In this document: piece after piece, positions 1-7,696 of the stretch | Layout of the letters: each line of letters begins with the position of its first letter | Numbering within the stretch: the first letter of the stretch is position 1 | Source: Lentibacter algarum | GTDB taxonomy: Bacteria > Pseudomonadota > Alphaproteobacteria > Rhodobacterales > Rhodobacteraceae | NCBI RefSeq assembly: GCF_040580765.1 | Contig: NZ_CP158687.1 | Location: 1,240,001 to 1,304,000, forward strand | Reading direction: 5' to 3' | Length of the DNA: 64,000 nt | Translations under genes and position numbers: made by a program | The notes under the pieces: generated by a model | The model's input: only the letters and a program-made list of their open reading frames with translations | The model's database searches: none | What the model was told of the DNA's origin: nothing

Positions 1-764
1 AGGTTCAGAACCTCGCCCTGAAACCCGAACGTCAGGCCGCTGATTTCGCTGACGCTATCCTCGGCAGAGGGTCCTTGGATCCTTAAATTAGCGCTGCCAT
101 TCGCCACAAAACCAGTGGGGTTGATGGCCGTCGACGCACTGATTGCGCCGATGATCAAATTGGGATCAATGCCCAAGGAGGATACAACCTGCGACGAGGG
201 TTCTACGAAAATCGCTTCTTCCGGTAGCCCTTGGATTTCAACATTGGCGACCCCTCCAACGGTCAATAGATCGCGGCGCATGAAGGTTGCGATATCCCAG
301 ATTTCAGCATCTGAAAATCCGGGCGCAGACACCGCGTAAAGAATTCCGAACACGTCACCAAAGTCGTCATTTACGATTGACGGCAAGGCCCCTGCTGGCA
401 GCCCTTGCTGCGCATCAGCGACACGATCACGAAGATCATCCCAAATCTGGGGGAGCTCATCTCTGCCGAATTGATCCTCCACCTCGACCTCAATGACCGA
501 ACTGCCGAAGGTATTGCGTGATGACACGGTCTTGATTTCGTCCATCTGCTGGATTTCAGCCTCGAGAACTTCGGAAATTTCTGCGGCAACCTCTGACGCA
601 GTCGCACCGGGATAGGGCGTGATGACAAGCGCAGATTTCAACGTAAACGTCGGGTCCTCTAGCTTGCCCACGGAAAGATAGCCGAAGGCACCGCCAAAAA
701 GGGCGAACAGCATAAACAGCCAAGTATAAATGGGGTATTCTATCGAGAAACGTGCAATTTTCAT
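1..764 (-). CDS. RND efflux pump, inner-membrane transporter (N-terminal part)
   Basis: Proton-driven inner-membrane transporter of the AcrB/RND superfamily, which would export drugs or other amphipathic compounds with the adaptor encoded just upstream. The start codon at 764 lies 4 bp after the adaptor stop, so the two form one leftward operon. Only the first 254 residues are in the window. After a short cytoplasmic start (MKIARFSIEYPIYTWLFML) there is one membrane helix at about residues 12-35, then the first periplasmic porter region, including a typical PGATASEVAAEI segment. The gene runs off the left edge, so the permease core and proton-relay residues cannot be checked. The RND family is clear; the substrate is unknown. 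Confidence 0.88.
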   Translation of the reverse strand, partial: MKIARFSIEYPIYTWLFMLFALFGGAFGYLSVGKLEDPTFTLKSALVITPYPGATASEVAAEISEVLEAEIQQMDEIKTVSSRNTFGSSVIEVEVEDQFGRDELPQIWDDLRDRVADAQQGLPAGALPSIVNDDFGDVFGILYAVSAPGFSDAEIWDIATFMRRDLLTVGGVANVEIQGLPEEAIFVEPSSQVVSSLGIDPNLIIGAISASTAINPTGFVANGSANLRIQGPSAEDSVSEISGLTFGFQGEVLN

Positions 765-768
765 GGGC

Positions 769-1845
769 TTATTCCACGCTCAGACCGGTGAAAGGACGCA
801 CAGTTTCGCCCTCTCGCAACATCTGTATGCCTGCACCGACCACCAGACTTGTCGGGTCAAGGCCGGTCACGGTGATCGAGGTTCCATTGGAAGACTCAAC
901 TTCGACAGAGGCCCAATTGACGGTTCCGTTCTCGCCGTCCGTATTGGGGATATAGACCATTACCTGTGCACCGTCCTCACCGATGGACACAGCAGATGGT
1001 GAGAGTTCAATTGCTTTTCCGTCGGTTGGCGCAAGCCGCGCCGTTACGGTCATTGACGCACCGGGAATGATCGCGGCGGGGACTTGATTTGATGGCAACG
1101 CCAGCGTCACTCGATAGCTTTGGCCAATATTTTGCGTCTCTGCATTGAATTCGCGAAGGACCAAGGGCACCTCACCCTTAAACAACGGCGATGTGCCGAC
1201 AAAGCTGATTGCGTCGACATCCGACAGGCTTTGAAACAACCGCTCTGGCACATCTATTTCAACGCGCACCTCGGACATATCATGCAGACGTACGATGGGC
1301 TGACCAGGCGTCACATTGGCAAAATTTGGTGTAAGACGCGATGCGACGAGAGCACGGAAAGGGGCGGCCAGCGTGGCATCTGCAAGCGCATCCGTGGCCT
1401 CGCGCAATGAAACAGCTGCCAGATCGCGGACAGTTTCCGCGTTTTCCGCCTGCGTCGCCGACGCCGCATTGGATTGAACGAGGGTTTGCGCGCGCGTCAG
1501 ATCGCGGTTTGCCTGCGCTAGTTGAAGTGTTGCACGTTCCACCGCGCGCTCAAAAGGTGCCAGATCCATCGCGGCGATTTGCACGCCTTGATCCAGAAAT
1601 TGCCCTTCTTGTGCATCAAACATAGTCAGTCGCCCACCGACCTCGAACGATAGATCAACCGTTTCACGCGCTGCGACCTGACCGAAGAAAACCCGTTCAA
1701 GTGCTGCGGCCTCTCCACCGGCTTGGATCAGTTTGACGGCGCGGATGGGGGCAACATCGCCGGACGGTGTCAGAACATCAGTATCTTGGGCAAAGCTGGG
1801 GGCGGCCAGTGCCATGACTGCTGCGATATGGAAGATCAGTTTCAT
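769..1845 (-). CDS. RND efflux periplasmic adaptor (HlyD/membrane fusion protein)
   Basis: Periplasmic adaptor of 358 aa that would link the RND transporter to an outer-membrane channel. Residues 1-19 are a Sec signal peptide (cleavage expected after SFA). There is no lipobox cysteine, so it is soluble or membrane-associated rather than lipidated. A barrel-sandwich start (VDLSFEVGGRLTMFDAQEGQ) is followed by a coiled-coil hairpin rich in Ala, Gln and Arg (about 85-145), the second lipoyl half, and beta-barrel domains. It is the first gene of the leftward operon. The upstream region holds two dyads that probably bind the divergent TetR regulator. Confidence 0.88.
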   Translation of the reverse strand: MKLIFHIAAVMALAAPSFAQDTDVLTPSGDVAPIRAVKLIQAGGEAAALERVFFGQVAARETVDLSFEVGGRLTMFDAQEGQFLDQGVQIAAMDLAPFERAVERATLQLAQANRDLTRAQTLVQSNAASATQAENAETVRDLAAVSLREATDALADATLAAPFRALVASRLTPNFANVTPGQPIVRLHDMSEVRVEIDVPERLFQSLSDVDAISFVGTSPLFKGEVPLVLREFNAETQNIGQSYRVTLALPSNQVPAAIIPGASMTVTARLAPTDGKAIELSPSAVSIGEDGAQVMVYIPNTDGENGTVNWASVEVESSNGTSITVTGLDPTSLVVGAGIQMLREGETVRPFTGLSVE

Positions 1846-1863
1846 GCGAGCGCTTTCTTGAAC

Positions 1864-1879
1864 AGTACTAAGCGGTACT
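1864..1879. promoter_or_regulatory. Probable TetR-type operator, imperfect copy
   Basis: AGTACTAAGCGGTACT is a near-palindrome with the same spacing (AGTACT-N4-RGTACT) as the perfect dyad 48 bp to the right. It lies 18 bp before the adaptor start, where it could overlap that gene's promoter or leader. Binding by the neighbouring TetR protein is inferred from position and symmetry. Confidence 0.55.
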
Positions 1880-1911
1880 TAAGCCGTGTTGCAGACTAGG
1901 CAAGCCGAAAG

Positions 1912-1927
1912 AGTACTGCGCAGTACT
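1912..1927. promoter_or_regulatory. Probable TetR-type operator, perfect 16-bp palindrome
   Basis: AGTACTGCGCAGTACT is identical to its reverse complement. It sits between the divergent regulator (start 1961) and the efflux operon (start 1845), the usual place for a TetR operator that controls both the pump and the regulator's own gene. Confidence 0.65.
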
Positions 1928-1960
1928 TTTCTTTTCCAAAAGGATTGCTAAGTATGTCGT

Positions 1961-2563
1961 ATGGGCAAAACGACATCTCAAGATCGTATCTTACATGCAG
2001 CTCGGCGGTTGTTTTTCGAGCATGGCTTCGGACAAGTATCGACGGACGTGCTGGCACGCGAGGCGGCTGTGTCAAAGGCCACGATCTATCGCCACTTTGA
2101 GAATATGGCTGATATTCTGCGGTGCGTGACCGAGGCCGAGGCCTTGAGGTTTCGCGAGATCACACCGCCGAAAACAGAAACGATCGCTGATCTACAAACG
2201 GCGCTGATACAATACGGAACCAAGCTGCTGACCTTCCTCAACGAGGCGGAAACCTTGGAATTTGCGCGCCTGATGCATGAAGGCGCGCGCGAAAACCCCG
2301 ATATCGGCGAGACGTTTTTTAATGCGGCCTATGGTCAGACGCAAAACGACTTTGCCAAAATGTTCGCTGCCGCACAAAACCGGGGCGTGCTGTCGGATCT
2401 GACAAGCCCGATGGATATTGCCGAGGATTTAATCGGGTTGCTGGAAGGATTGGGCATGGTGCGCGTCCAGTTGGGGGTCATTAAAGTGCCGTACCCAGAT
2501 GTCCAAGAACGGACTACGCGTGCGGTGAACACGATCCTGAAGATGCATGCGACTTCGCGTTAA
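1961..2563 (+). CDS. TetR/AcrR family transcriptional regulator
   Basis: Regulator of 200 aa. The N-terminal TetR DNA-binding domain is clear: helix 1 at RILHAARRLFFEHGFGQVS, then the helix-turn-helix DVLAREAAVSKATIYRHF at about residues 29-46. The C-terminal part is the ligand-binding and dimerisation region, with an AcrR-like C-terminal domain. It is divergent from the RND adaptor/pump operon and probably represses it through the two AGTACT dyads, being released by a pump substrate. The family is secure; the ligand is unknown. Confidence 0.9.
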   Translation: MGKTTSQDRILHAARRLFFEHGFGQVSTDVLAREAAVSKATIYRHFENMADILRCVTEAEALRFREITPPKTETIADLQTALIQYGTKLLTFLNEAETLEFARLMHEGARENPDIGETFFNAAYGQTQNDFAKMFAAAQNRGVLSDLTSPMDIAEDLIGLLEGLGMVRVQLGVIKVPYPDVQERTTRAVNTILKMHATSR

Positions 2564-2594
2564 TACCGTTAGGTAATCAAAAAAGAGCATCACC

Positions 2595-3260
2595 ATGACA
2601 TTGATTTCAAAGACGTCCTTCGACTTGCTGGACCAGCTTGCGCGCAACAACACCAAGGACTGGTATGACGCGCATAAAGCCGACATCAAAACCCATTGCC
2701 TCGCCCCGTTTGGCGAGATGTTGGAACATGTATCGAACCGCCTTATGGACAGCGATCGCCCACTTGAAGGTAGCGCGAAAACAATGTTTCGGATGCATCG
2801 GGATGTGCGGTTCTCAAAAGACAAAACGCCTTATAAATCATCGGTGTCTGGTGTCTTAACGCCCAGCGGAACCAAAGCCGAAATGGCGGGTATGGTTTAT
2901 GTCGAAATGAACGCCAGCGGCGGATGGGTGGCTGGCGGATTCTATAAATTACCAACAGCGCAGCTTAGCCTGATCCGGCAACGCATTATCGACGAACCTG
3001 ATGCGTTTCAAACCGTCCTAGACGGGTTGTCCGATGCAGGAACGGGACTTGCGGATATGGACCGCCTAACGCGCATGCCAAAAGGATTTAGCGAATATGA
3101 GGACCACCCGTTTGCGGAAGACATCAAGCGGAAAAGCTTCATTATCCGCGCGGATGTTGCGATGGCCTCATGGCTCAATGGTGATGTGACTGGCATCGTA
3201 GCGGATCTCGCCTGCACTGTAGGACCATTAGTCAAATTCGGTAAGACGGCTTTGGCGTAA
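2595..3260 (+). CDS. DUF2461 (TIGR02453) family protein
   Basis: Protein of 221 aa, close to the usual length of the DUF2461/TIGR02453 family, with the family's N-terminal signature (LLDQLARNNTKDWYDAHK) and the MFRMHRDVRFSKDKTPYKSS segment. The biochemical function of this family is not established. It lies 31 bp after the tetR stop and may be co-transcribed with it. This is the last intact host gene before the prophage; the putative left attachment core is 139 bp downstream. Confidence 0.82.
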   Translation: MTLISKTSFDLLDQLARNNTKDWYDAHKADIKTHCLAPFGEMLEHVSNRLMDSDRPLEGSAKTMFRMHRDVRFSKDKTPYKSSVSGVLTPSGTKAEMAGMVYVEMNASGGWVAGGFYKLPTAQLSLIRQRIIDEPDAFQTVLDGLSDAGTGLADMDRLTRMPKGFSEYEDHPFAEDIKRKSFIIRADVAMASWLNGDVTGIVADLACTVGPLVKFGKTALA

Positions 3261-3398
3261 GGTTCAGTGGACCGCCGAGAGCGTGCGGAACGAAAAGGCT
3301 CAAGTGTTAAGTTTATGAGGCCCTTGAATTTTGGCGGAACTCTCGTCCAAGCATCAGCAAAGCCGACATTGGTTCAGGTCGCAGCATCGGTGCCTTTG

Positions 3399-3411
3399 GG
3401 CTCTTTCCAGA
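3399..3411 (+). repeat. Candidate left attachment core (attL)
   Basis: GGCTCTTTCCAGA occurs here and again at 47624-47636 in the same orientation. This copy is between the last host gene (DUF2461) and the leftward integration operon. Serine integrases leave only short identities at att sites, so 13 bp is plausible; a chance match between two flanks of a few hundred bp is unlikely. Confidence 0.55.
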
Positions 3412-3430
3412 CCTTCGCCGCAACAGGCGC

Positions 3431-3460
3431 GAACGGCTGCTAAGGGCCGTTCGTGTTTTT
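3431..3460 (+). terminator. Rho-independent terminator
   Basis: GAACGGC and GCCGTTC pair across an 8-nt loop (3431-3437 with 3446-3452), followed by GTGTTTTT. Oriented rightward, it would stop transcription entering the prophage from the host DUF2461 side. It abuts the stop codon of the leftward gene ending at 3460. Confidence 0.6.
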
Positions 3461-3861
3461 CAGGCATCACCCTGTTTTGCTTCGTCAAAGGCGACCTTCG
3501 CCTGCTCCGCCCAAGGCAGTGCTGCACAATTGCTGAGGTTGATTTCGGTTATGGCGATGGCGTCGCGCCCGCAGGTCAGCCGCTTCAGCACCTCAGGCGC
3601 CAGGTAGGCTAGCCGTAGCTGCCTGCTGACATGACGCTCTGCGAGGTTCACAGCGATTGCCAGATCACGAACCGTGCCGAACTCACCTGCCTCCATGCGC
3701 CGCCGCCAACCCCATGCCCTGCCGATGGCCCGCAGGATGTGCGGGTCTTGGGTCTGGTCCGCACTGGGCAGGTAATCGGCGGGCGGCAGGATTTTGGGGC
3801 GCCCGTTCTTTTTACGCAGCTTGAGGGGAACGAATACCTGGATGGTATCGGGCGCGGTCAT
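3460..3861 (-). CDS. Recombinase-associated protein with a predicted HTH
   Basis: Basic protein of 133 aa whose start overlaps the stop of the serine recombinase gene (TAATG), so it is translationally coupled to it. Residues about 62-95 (TVRDLAIAVNLAERHVSRQL) look like a helix-turn-helix of the ParB/KorB type, suggesting DNA binding. It is the last gene of the integration operon. A role as accessory or directionality factor is possible but inferred only from position. Confidence 0.65.
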   Translation of the reverse strand: MTAPDTIQVFVPLKLRKKNGRPKILPPADYLPSADQTQDPHILRAIGRAWGWRRRMEAGEFGTVRDLAIAVNLAERHVSRQLRLAYLAPEVLKRLTCGRDAIAITEINLSNCAALPWAEQAKVAFDEAKQGDA

Positions 3862-5183
3862 TATTCCGCGGCCTCAAATTTGCGTGGGGTGATCATCTCC
3901 CGCATGACGCCTGCGATACCATCAGTGCGCATGTCGATGACGAGTCCTTCAGCGGTCACTGTAACGCGCCTAACAAGAAGTTGAATGATGCGGGCCTGCT
4001 CGCCTGGAAAAAGCTGATCCCAAAGCTTGGTGAAGTGCTGGAGTGCCTCGATGGCCTCTGCCTCAGGGATATCCATACGATCCAGCACGGCTATGACCTG
4101 TGCTGTGGTTTCGGGGGTTTGCAGAACGCGGCGGATCTCGGTAATGACGGCGGCCTCGGCGGTATCGGCCGGCAAACGTCTCGGGATACCATCGTTAGGC
4201 GTCTCACGGTTCTTCAGAAGGTCCATCGATACATAATAACGATACCGACGCGTGCCCTTCTTGGTGCTGGATGGGGTCATTGCGGCCCCTGTGGCACTGA
4301 ACAGTAACCCCTTCAGAAGTGCAGGCGTTTGCGTTCGGCTATTGTTCGCCCGCTTGCGGGGGCTTTCACTCATGATGTCATGCACCTGATCCCAAAGCCG
4401 AGGGTTGATGATGGCATCATGCTCACCGGGATAGGATTTGCCTTTATGGACAGCCTCGCCGCGATAGACGCGGTTGTTGAGCAGGCGGTAGAGGTAGCCC
4501 TTATCGACCAGCGTGCCTTGCTTGTTGCGGAACCCCTCGCTGCGCAACTCGCGGGCCAGAACAGTCGCGGATCCTATTTCCACAAAACGTTCAAACACCA
4601 TGCAGACCTTGGCAGCTTCCTCTTCGTTTACCACCAACTTACGGTCGACGACATCATAACCGAGGGGCACATAGCCGCCCATCCACATACCCTTCATGCG
4701 GGAGGCCTTCACCTTGTCGCGAATACGCTCTGCGGTGACCTCGCGCTCGAACTGTGCGAAGCTGAGTAGGATATTCAGCGTCAAGCGGCCCATGGATGTG
4801 GTTGTGTTGAACGATTGCGTTACGGAGACAAAGGTCACGCCGTTGCGATCGAACACCTCGACCAGTTTGGAAAAGTCCATAAGCGAGCGGCTGAGACGGT
4901 CGATTTTGTAAACGACAACGACGTCGACCAACCCGTCCTCGATATCAACAAGCAGTTGCTGCAGGGCAGGGCGCTCCAGTGTTCCGCCAGAGATGCCGCC
5001 ATCGTCATATTGATCGCGCACCAAGACCCAGCCTTCGGAGCGTTGGCTCGCGATATAGGCCTCGCAGGCCTCCCGCTGGGCGTGGAGCGAGTTGAACTCC
5101 TGCTCGAGGCCTTCCTCACTCGATTTGCGGGTGTAGATGGCGCAACGCAGGCGGCGGGTGGGTTTTGTCGGAACGTTCGTCAT
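3861..5183 (-). CDS. Large serine recombinase (phage integrase)
   Basis: Site-specific recombinase of 440 aa expected to integrate and excise the prophage through a 5'-phosphoserine DNA intermediate. The N-terminal resolvase domain holds the nucleophile in YTRKSS (Ser21 or Ser22) and the conserved arginines in KIDRLSRS. The recombinase domain follows (from about 160, including GGYVPLGYDV and the NNRVYRGEAVHKGK region). At about 290-315, where related recombinases have a zinc ribbon, no CxxC pairs are present (LLKGLLFSATGAAMTPSSTK). The C-terminus contains a helical region. It overlaps the DUF2924 gene by 4 bp. It is the only integrase in the prophage. Confidence 0.9.
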   Translation of the reverse strand: MTNVPTKPTRRLRCAIYTRKSSEEGLEQEFNSLHAQREACEAYIASQRSEGWVLVRDQYDDGGISGGTLERPALQQLLVDIEDGLVDVVVVYKIDRLSRSLMDFSKLVEVFDRNGVTFVSVTQSFNTTTSMGRLTLNILLSFAQFEREVTAERIRDKVKASRMKGMWMGGYVPLGYDVVDRKLVVNEEEAAKVCMVFERFVEIGSATVLARELRSEGFRNKQGTLVDKGYLYRLLNNRVYRGEAVHKGKSYPGEHDAIINPRLWDQVHDIMSESPRKRANNSRTQTPALLKGLLFSATGAAMTPSSTKKGTRRYRYYVSMDLLKNRETPNDGIPRRLPADTAEAAVITEIRRVLQTPETTAQVIAVLDRMDIPEAEAIEALQHFTKLWDQLFPGEQARIIQLLVRRVTVTAEGLVIDMRTDGIAGVMREMITPRKFEAAE

Positions 5184-5635
5184 GCCTCACCTCGCTTCCG
5201 CTCACGCAGTCCAAAGAAGCGGTAGCCGTTCCAGCGCGTTCCGGTGATGGCGCGGGCGACAGCCGACAGCGACTTGTAGCGCTGTCCTCTCCAATCGAAG
5301 CCGTCTTTCAGCACAGTCACCGTATGGGTAACACCATCCCATTCGCGGATGAGCTTGGTCCCGACCACCGGGTTACGCGGATCTGCAATCTGGGCCTTGC
5401 GCGTCAGCGTGCCTTCGACTTCGTCGGCCAGCAGGTCCAGCATGCGGCGTGTCTGCTTGTCCGGGCCACCATAGGTCAGCTCTTGGATCCGGTAAGCCAA
5501 ACGGCTTTCTAAAAACCTGTGGCTATTGTTTGGGGCAGGGGCGTTAAACAGCGCCTGCCATTCAGCCTTTAGCTCATTGACAGACATGGCTTTCAGGGCG
5601 GCCAAGCGCGTCAGGATGGGTTCGTGTGTGGTCAT
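5180..5635 (-). CDS. DUF2924 family protein
   Basis: Protein of 151 aa matching DUF2924, which is commonly encoded immediately before large serine recombinases in alphaproteobacterial mobile elements. Recognisable parts are the N-terminal LKAMSVNELKAEWQALFN segment and the C-terminal RRGQRYKSLSAVARAITGTRWNGYRFFGL-like end (here DWRGQRYKSLSAVARAIT). Its molecular role is unknown. Both ends overlap neighbours by 4 bp, so it is expressed as a unit with the recombinase. Confidence 0.82.
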   Translation of the reverse strand: MTTHEPILTRLAALKAMSVNELKAEWQALFNAPAPNNSHRFLESRLAYRIQELTYGGPDKQTRRMLDLLADEVEGTLTRKAQIADPRNPVVGTKLIREWDGVTHTVTVLKDGFDWRGQRYKSLSAVARAITGTRWNGYRFFGLRERKRGEA

Positions 5636-5859
5636 GCAAATCTCCTCTGAGTTGGAGTCGCAGTACCGCTCTGTTTGCGAGGGAAGTGTAGCGAACAGTC
5701 TCCAGTATTCTGGGATAGATGGTCGCGATCGCGCTCTTTAAGGCGCACAACTGCCTTGGCCAGCAGGCCATATAGCTCGGTCCGGCGTTCATGCGCCGTC
5801 ATGCGGTCAGGGTGCAGGGGGTTGGGACCCGCGCCGCAGTTTTTGGATGAATTGTTCAT
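5632..5859 (-). CDS. Small leader protein of the integration operon
   Basis: Hypothetical protein of 75 aa, first gene of the leftward integration operon. The start at 5859 was chosen because AGAGG lies 6 nt upstream and the product begins MNNSSKNCGAGPNPLHPDRM; a longer ORF upstream lacks a ribosome site. The C-terminal third is basic. It ends in an ATGA overlap with DUF2924. No family recognised. Confidence 0.6.
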   Translation of the reverse strand: MNNSSKNCGAGPNPLHPDRMTAHERRTELYGLLAKAVVRLKERDRDHLSQNTGDCSLHFPRKQSGTATPTQRRFA

Positions 5860-5865
5860 AATTGA

Positions 5866-5889
5866 CCTCTTTGACTTGGGCCAAAGAGG
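5866..5889 (-). promoter_or_regulatory. Hairpin sequestering the Shine-Dalgarno of the integration operon
   Basis: In the leftward mRNA, CCTCTTTG pairs perfectly with CAAAGAGG across an 8-nt loop. The 3' arm contains the AGAGG ribosome-binding site of the 75-aa leader gene, 6 nt before its ATG. Folding would block translation of the first gene of the integration operon. It could instead be a protein-binding dyad. Confidence 0.5.
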
Positions 5890-5927
5890 ATACGTTAAGT
5901 GCGTATTGACAAGTAAAAACAGTATGT

Positions 5928-5945
5928 TGTCGGTTAATGTCGGTT
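5928..5945. repeat. Direct repeat TGTCGGTT spaced 10 bp
   Basis: TGTCGGTT occurs at 5928-5935 and 5938-5945, one helical turn apart, in the promoter region of the integration operon. This suggests a side-by-side protein-binding site for a regulator such as the prophage repressor or an accessory factor. Confidence 0.4.
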
Positions 5946-5972
5946 TGTGACGCCCTCTGACGTGAACGTGTA

Positions 5973-6647
5973 TTAAACTACTCTGCCGTACCACCTAATC
6001 CGGCCAACGATATTGACCTCGTCAAGAAGACATTCATAGGGTGAATAATTCGGGTTGTCTGAGGTGACACGGATACGGGGTGGTTCACTGGAAGGTATAT
6101 GCTCGATCCGTTTGGCCATCAGTCCCATGCCGTCGTGCAATACGAACAGACCTGGCGGATAGGGAGACTTCCGGCTCATATCGACCAGGATCGTATCGCC
6201 ATCATTCAGTGTGGGGACCATGCTGTCCCCAGTAACGCGCAAGATCCTCAGATGTTTTGGGTTTGCCTCAAGTTCGTCTTCAATCCAGGATAGCCGGAAA
6301 TGATAGAGTTTACTGGCTTGCTCATCCTCTGAATGGATGACCGTACCACCACCCGCTGAGGCCTTTGCCTTGACGCCGGAGATGCCGACGAAGGTTGTGT
6401 CGGGGGAATAGATCTTGGGTGCATCGCCCTCTATCGTTCCATCTCCGTCGATCAGCCATTCAACATCGACCTTCAAGACATCCGCAACCTTCTGCAGCTT
6501 GGAACGGCTCGGCCGCACAGATTTGCCGCGGATGATGTCGTAAATAAAGGAACGGTTGAGGCCTGAGGCCTCTGCAACGGCCGCGGGGGTCATGTCGAGT
6601 TGGAAGGCACGTGCTTTCAATCGCTGTGCAATGTTCGTGACGATCAT
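5973..6647 (-). CDS. Phage repressor, HTH + S24 peptidase (CI/LexA-like)
   Basis: Lysogeny repressor of 224 aa. An XRE-type helix-turn-helix occupies about residues 8-62 (AAVAEASGLNRSFIYDIIRG). The C-terminal S24 domain has the nucleophile Ser142 in TGDSMVPT and the general base Lys179 in GLMAKRIEH. An Ala-Gly pair at 98-99 in AKASAGGGT is a plausible self-cleavage site, so RecA-stimulated induction by DNA damage is likely. It faces the early operon across a 100-bp region holding an inverted repeat, which fits a CI/Cro-type switch. Confidence 0.88.
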   Translation of the reverse strand: MIVTNIAQRLKARAFQLDMTPAAVAEASGLNRSFIYDIIRGKSVRPSRSKLQKVADVLKVDVEWLIDGDGTIEGDAPKIYSPDTTFVGISGVKAKASAGGGTVIHSEDEQASKLYHFRLSWIEDELEANPKHLRILRVTGDSMVPTLNDGDTILVDMSRKSPYPPGLFVLHDGMGLMAKRIEHIPSSEPPRIRVTSDNPNYSPYECLLDEVNIVGRIRWYGRVV

Positions 6648-6680
6648 GGTTATCCCCAGTCGGTTGTGGACTAATTTGGA

Positions 6681-6716
6681 TATCTATTATGTTGAAATAG
6701 GACAGTCAAATAGATA
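6681..6716. promoter_or_regulatory. Probable operator region of the lysogeny repressor
   Basis: TATCTATT (6681-6688) and AATAGATA (6709-6716) form a perfect inverted repeat, with a partial copy (GAAATAGGA) between them. The region lies between the repressor gene and the rightward early gene and is AT-rich, as expected of a phage switch. Binding is inferred. Confidence 0.5.
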
Positions 6717-6747
6717 AGAACAATCCATGAACAAGAGGGGGCTGCCA

Positions 6748-7419
6748 ATGTTGATTCCACGCGAGTATTTTACCCTACAAGAGGTTCTGGTGGATTGGGG
6801 CATCTCCGGATCTGAGCTAGGCTATGTAGTAGAAACGGGCCAGCTTGCCCTCTCGGTCCGTGTTTATGGATCCTTTGTGGTTGCCGATCGAAAGGATCGG
6901 CCTGGTCGTCCCAACCTGGATTTTGAGGGCGTCGTGGATCTGGAGCGGCGTGATGCGATGCGCGTGTTGCGAAAGCAGGCCTGTTCTGTTTCGTCTTTTG
7001 TCCAAGATGGTGGTAAGGTAGCAACATTCGAGGGCAATAGAGATTGGGTGGTTTATCGAGACGCACTTCTTGTGCGCGCCGCTGAACGAGAGCATTTTGA
7101 GGCGATAATTATGGCCGCCGATGCGCCACATGCTAATGATTATGATCGGTTTTTGTCGTTTGATCTAAATGGGCAGCATTACCTTTTTACTGATATGCAG
7201 GCGCGCGCTTTGAACTATTTGTTCATCTGTGCCATCACGGGTGACCCGGAGCAGCGTGGCGCCCAAATCTTAACGGCGGCAGGTTCGGCCTCGTTGAAGC
7301 TCAGCTATTTGTTTTCTAGCCGAAAAGGGTGGCGAGACATTATTCATCCTGTGTCGGGGCGTAGGGGCTATTACATGCTGGAGCCCTCCCTGGTGGTAAC
7401 AATGCGCGTCGGCACCTGA
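6748..7419 (+). CDS. Early phage protein of unknown function
   Basis: First rightward gene after the repressor, occupying the cro/early position. The start at 6748 (MLIPREYFTL) is preferred because AAGAGGGGG precedes it at good spacing; an in-frame ATG at 6727 would add seven residues but has a poor ribosome site. The 223-aa product has a basic central region (residues about 45-80) and a possible helix in YLFICAITGDPEQRG. A strong terminator follows directly, so it is a single-gene transcript. No family recognised; it may be a regulator. Confidence 0.6.
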   Translation: MLIPREYFTLQEVLVDWGISGSELGYVVETGQLALSVRVYGSFVVADRKDRPGRPNLDFEGVVDLERRDAMRVLRKQACSVSSFVQDGGKVATFEGNRDWVVYRDALLVRAAEREHFEAIIMAADAPHANDYDRFLSFDLNGQHYLFTDMQARALNYLFICAITGDPEQRGAQILTAAGSASLKLSYLFSSRKGWRDIIHPVSGRRGYYMLEPSLVVTMRVGT

Positions 7420-7442
7420 CATCTAATCTCCATGCTGAACAG

Positions 7443-7465
7443 GCCCGCTGCGAGCGGGCTTTTTT
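7443..7465 (+). terminator. Rho-independent terminator after the early gene
   Basis: GCCCGCT-GCG-AGCGGGC forms a 7-bp GC-only stem at 7443-7459 and is followed directly by TTTTTT. Confidence 0.85.
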
Positions 7466-7696
7466 GTGTCTGATGTGATAGAGATTCGATTTTGTGGACC
7501 GGCGCATCGTCCCATTTGGTCGGTGTTCGGTCGGCGCATGGTTGGTGGTTGGTTGGTATTGGGTTGGAGCTCCGACCGAAAATTTATCGGGCATTGATTT
7601 TCCTACAAAAATTAATTTTAGCTACCGACCGTTCGTGCCACGACCTCCAACCCAAGGCTTTGGCAAGGTGTTCTCATCAACGTGATGAGGACCGCT
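7466..7696. other. Non-coding control region before the replication operon
   Basis: No convincing gene here. The left half is G+T rich on the top strand, with several GGTTGGT and GGTCGGT units (about 7515-7570); the right half is AT-rich (AAAATTAATTTTAG near 7610) before the excisionase-like gene. It probably holds the promoter and binding sites for the long rightward operon; no specific promoter is assigned. Confidence 0.4.

Noticed and set aside
371..628. Separate small genes inside the RND pump and adaptor on either strand
   Set aside because: They are shadow frames of well-supported proteins, with no ribosome sites or recognisable sequence.
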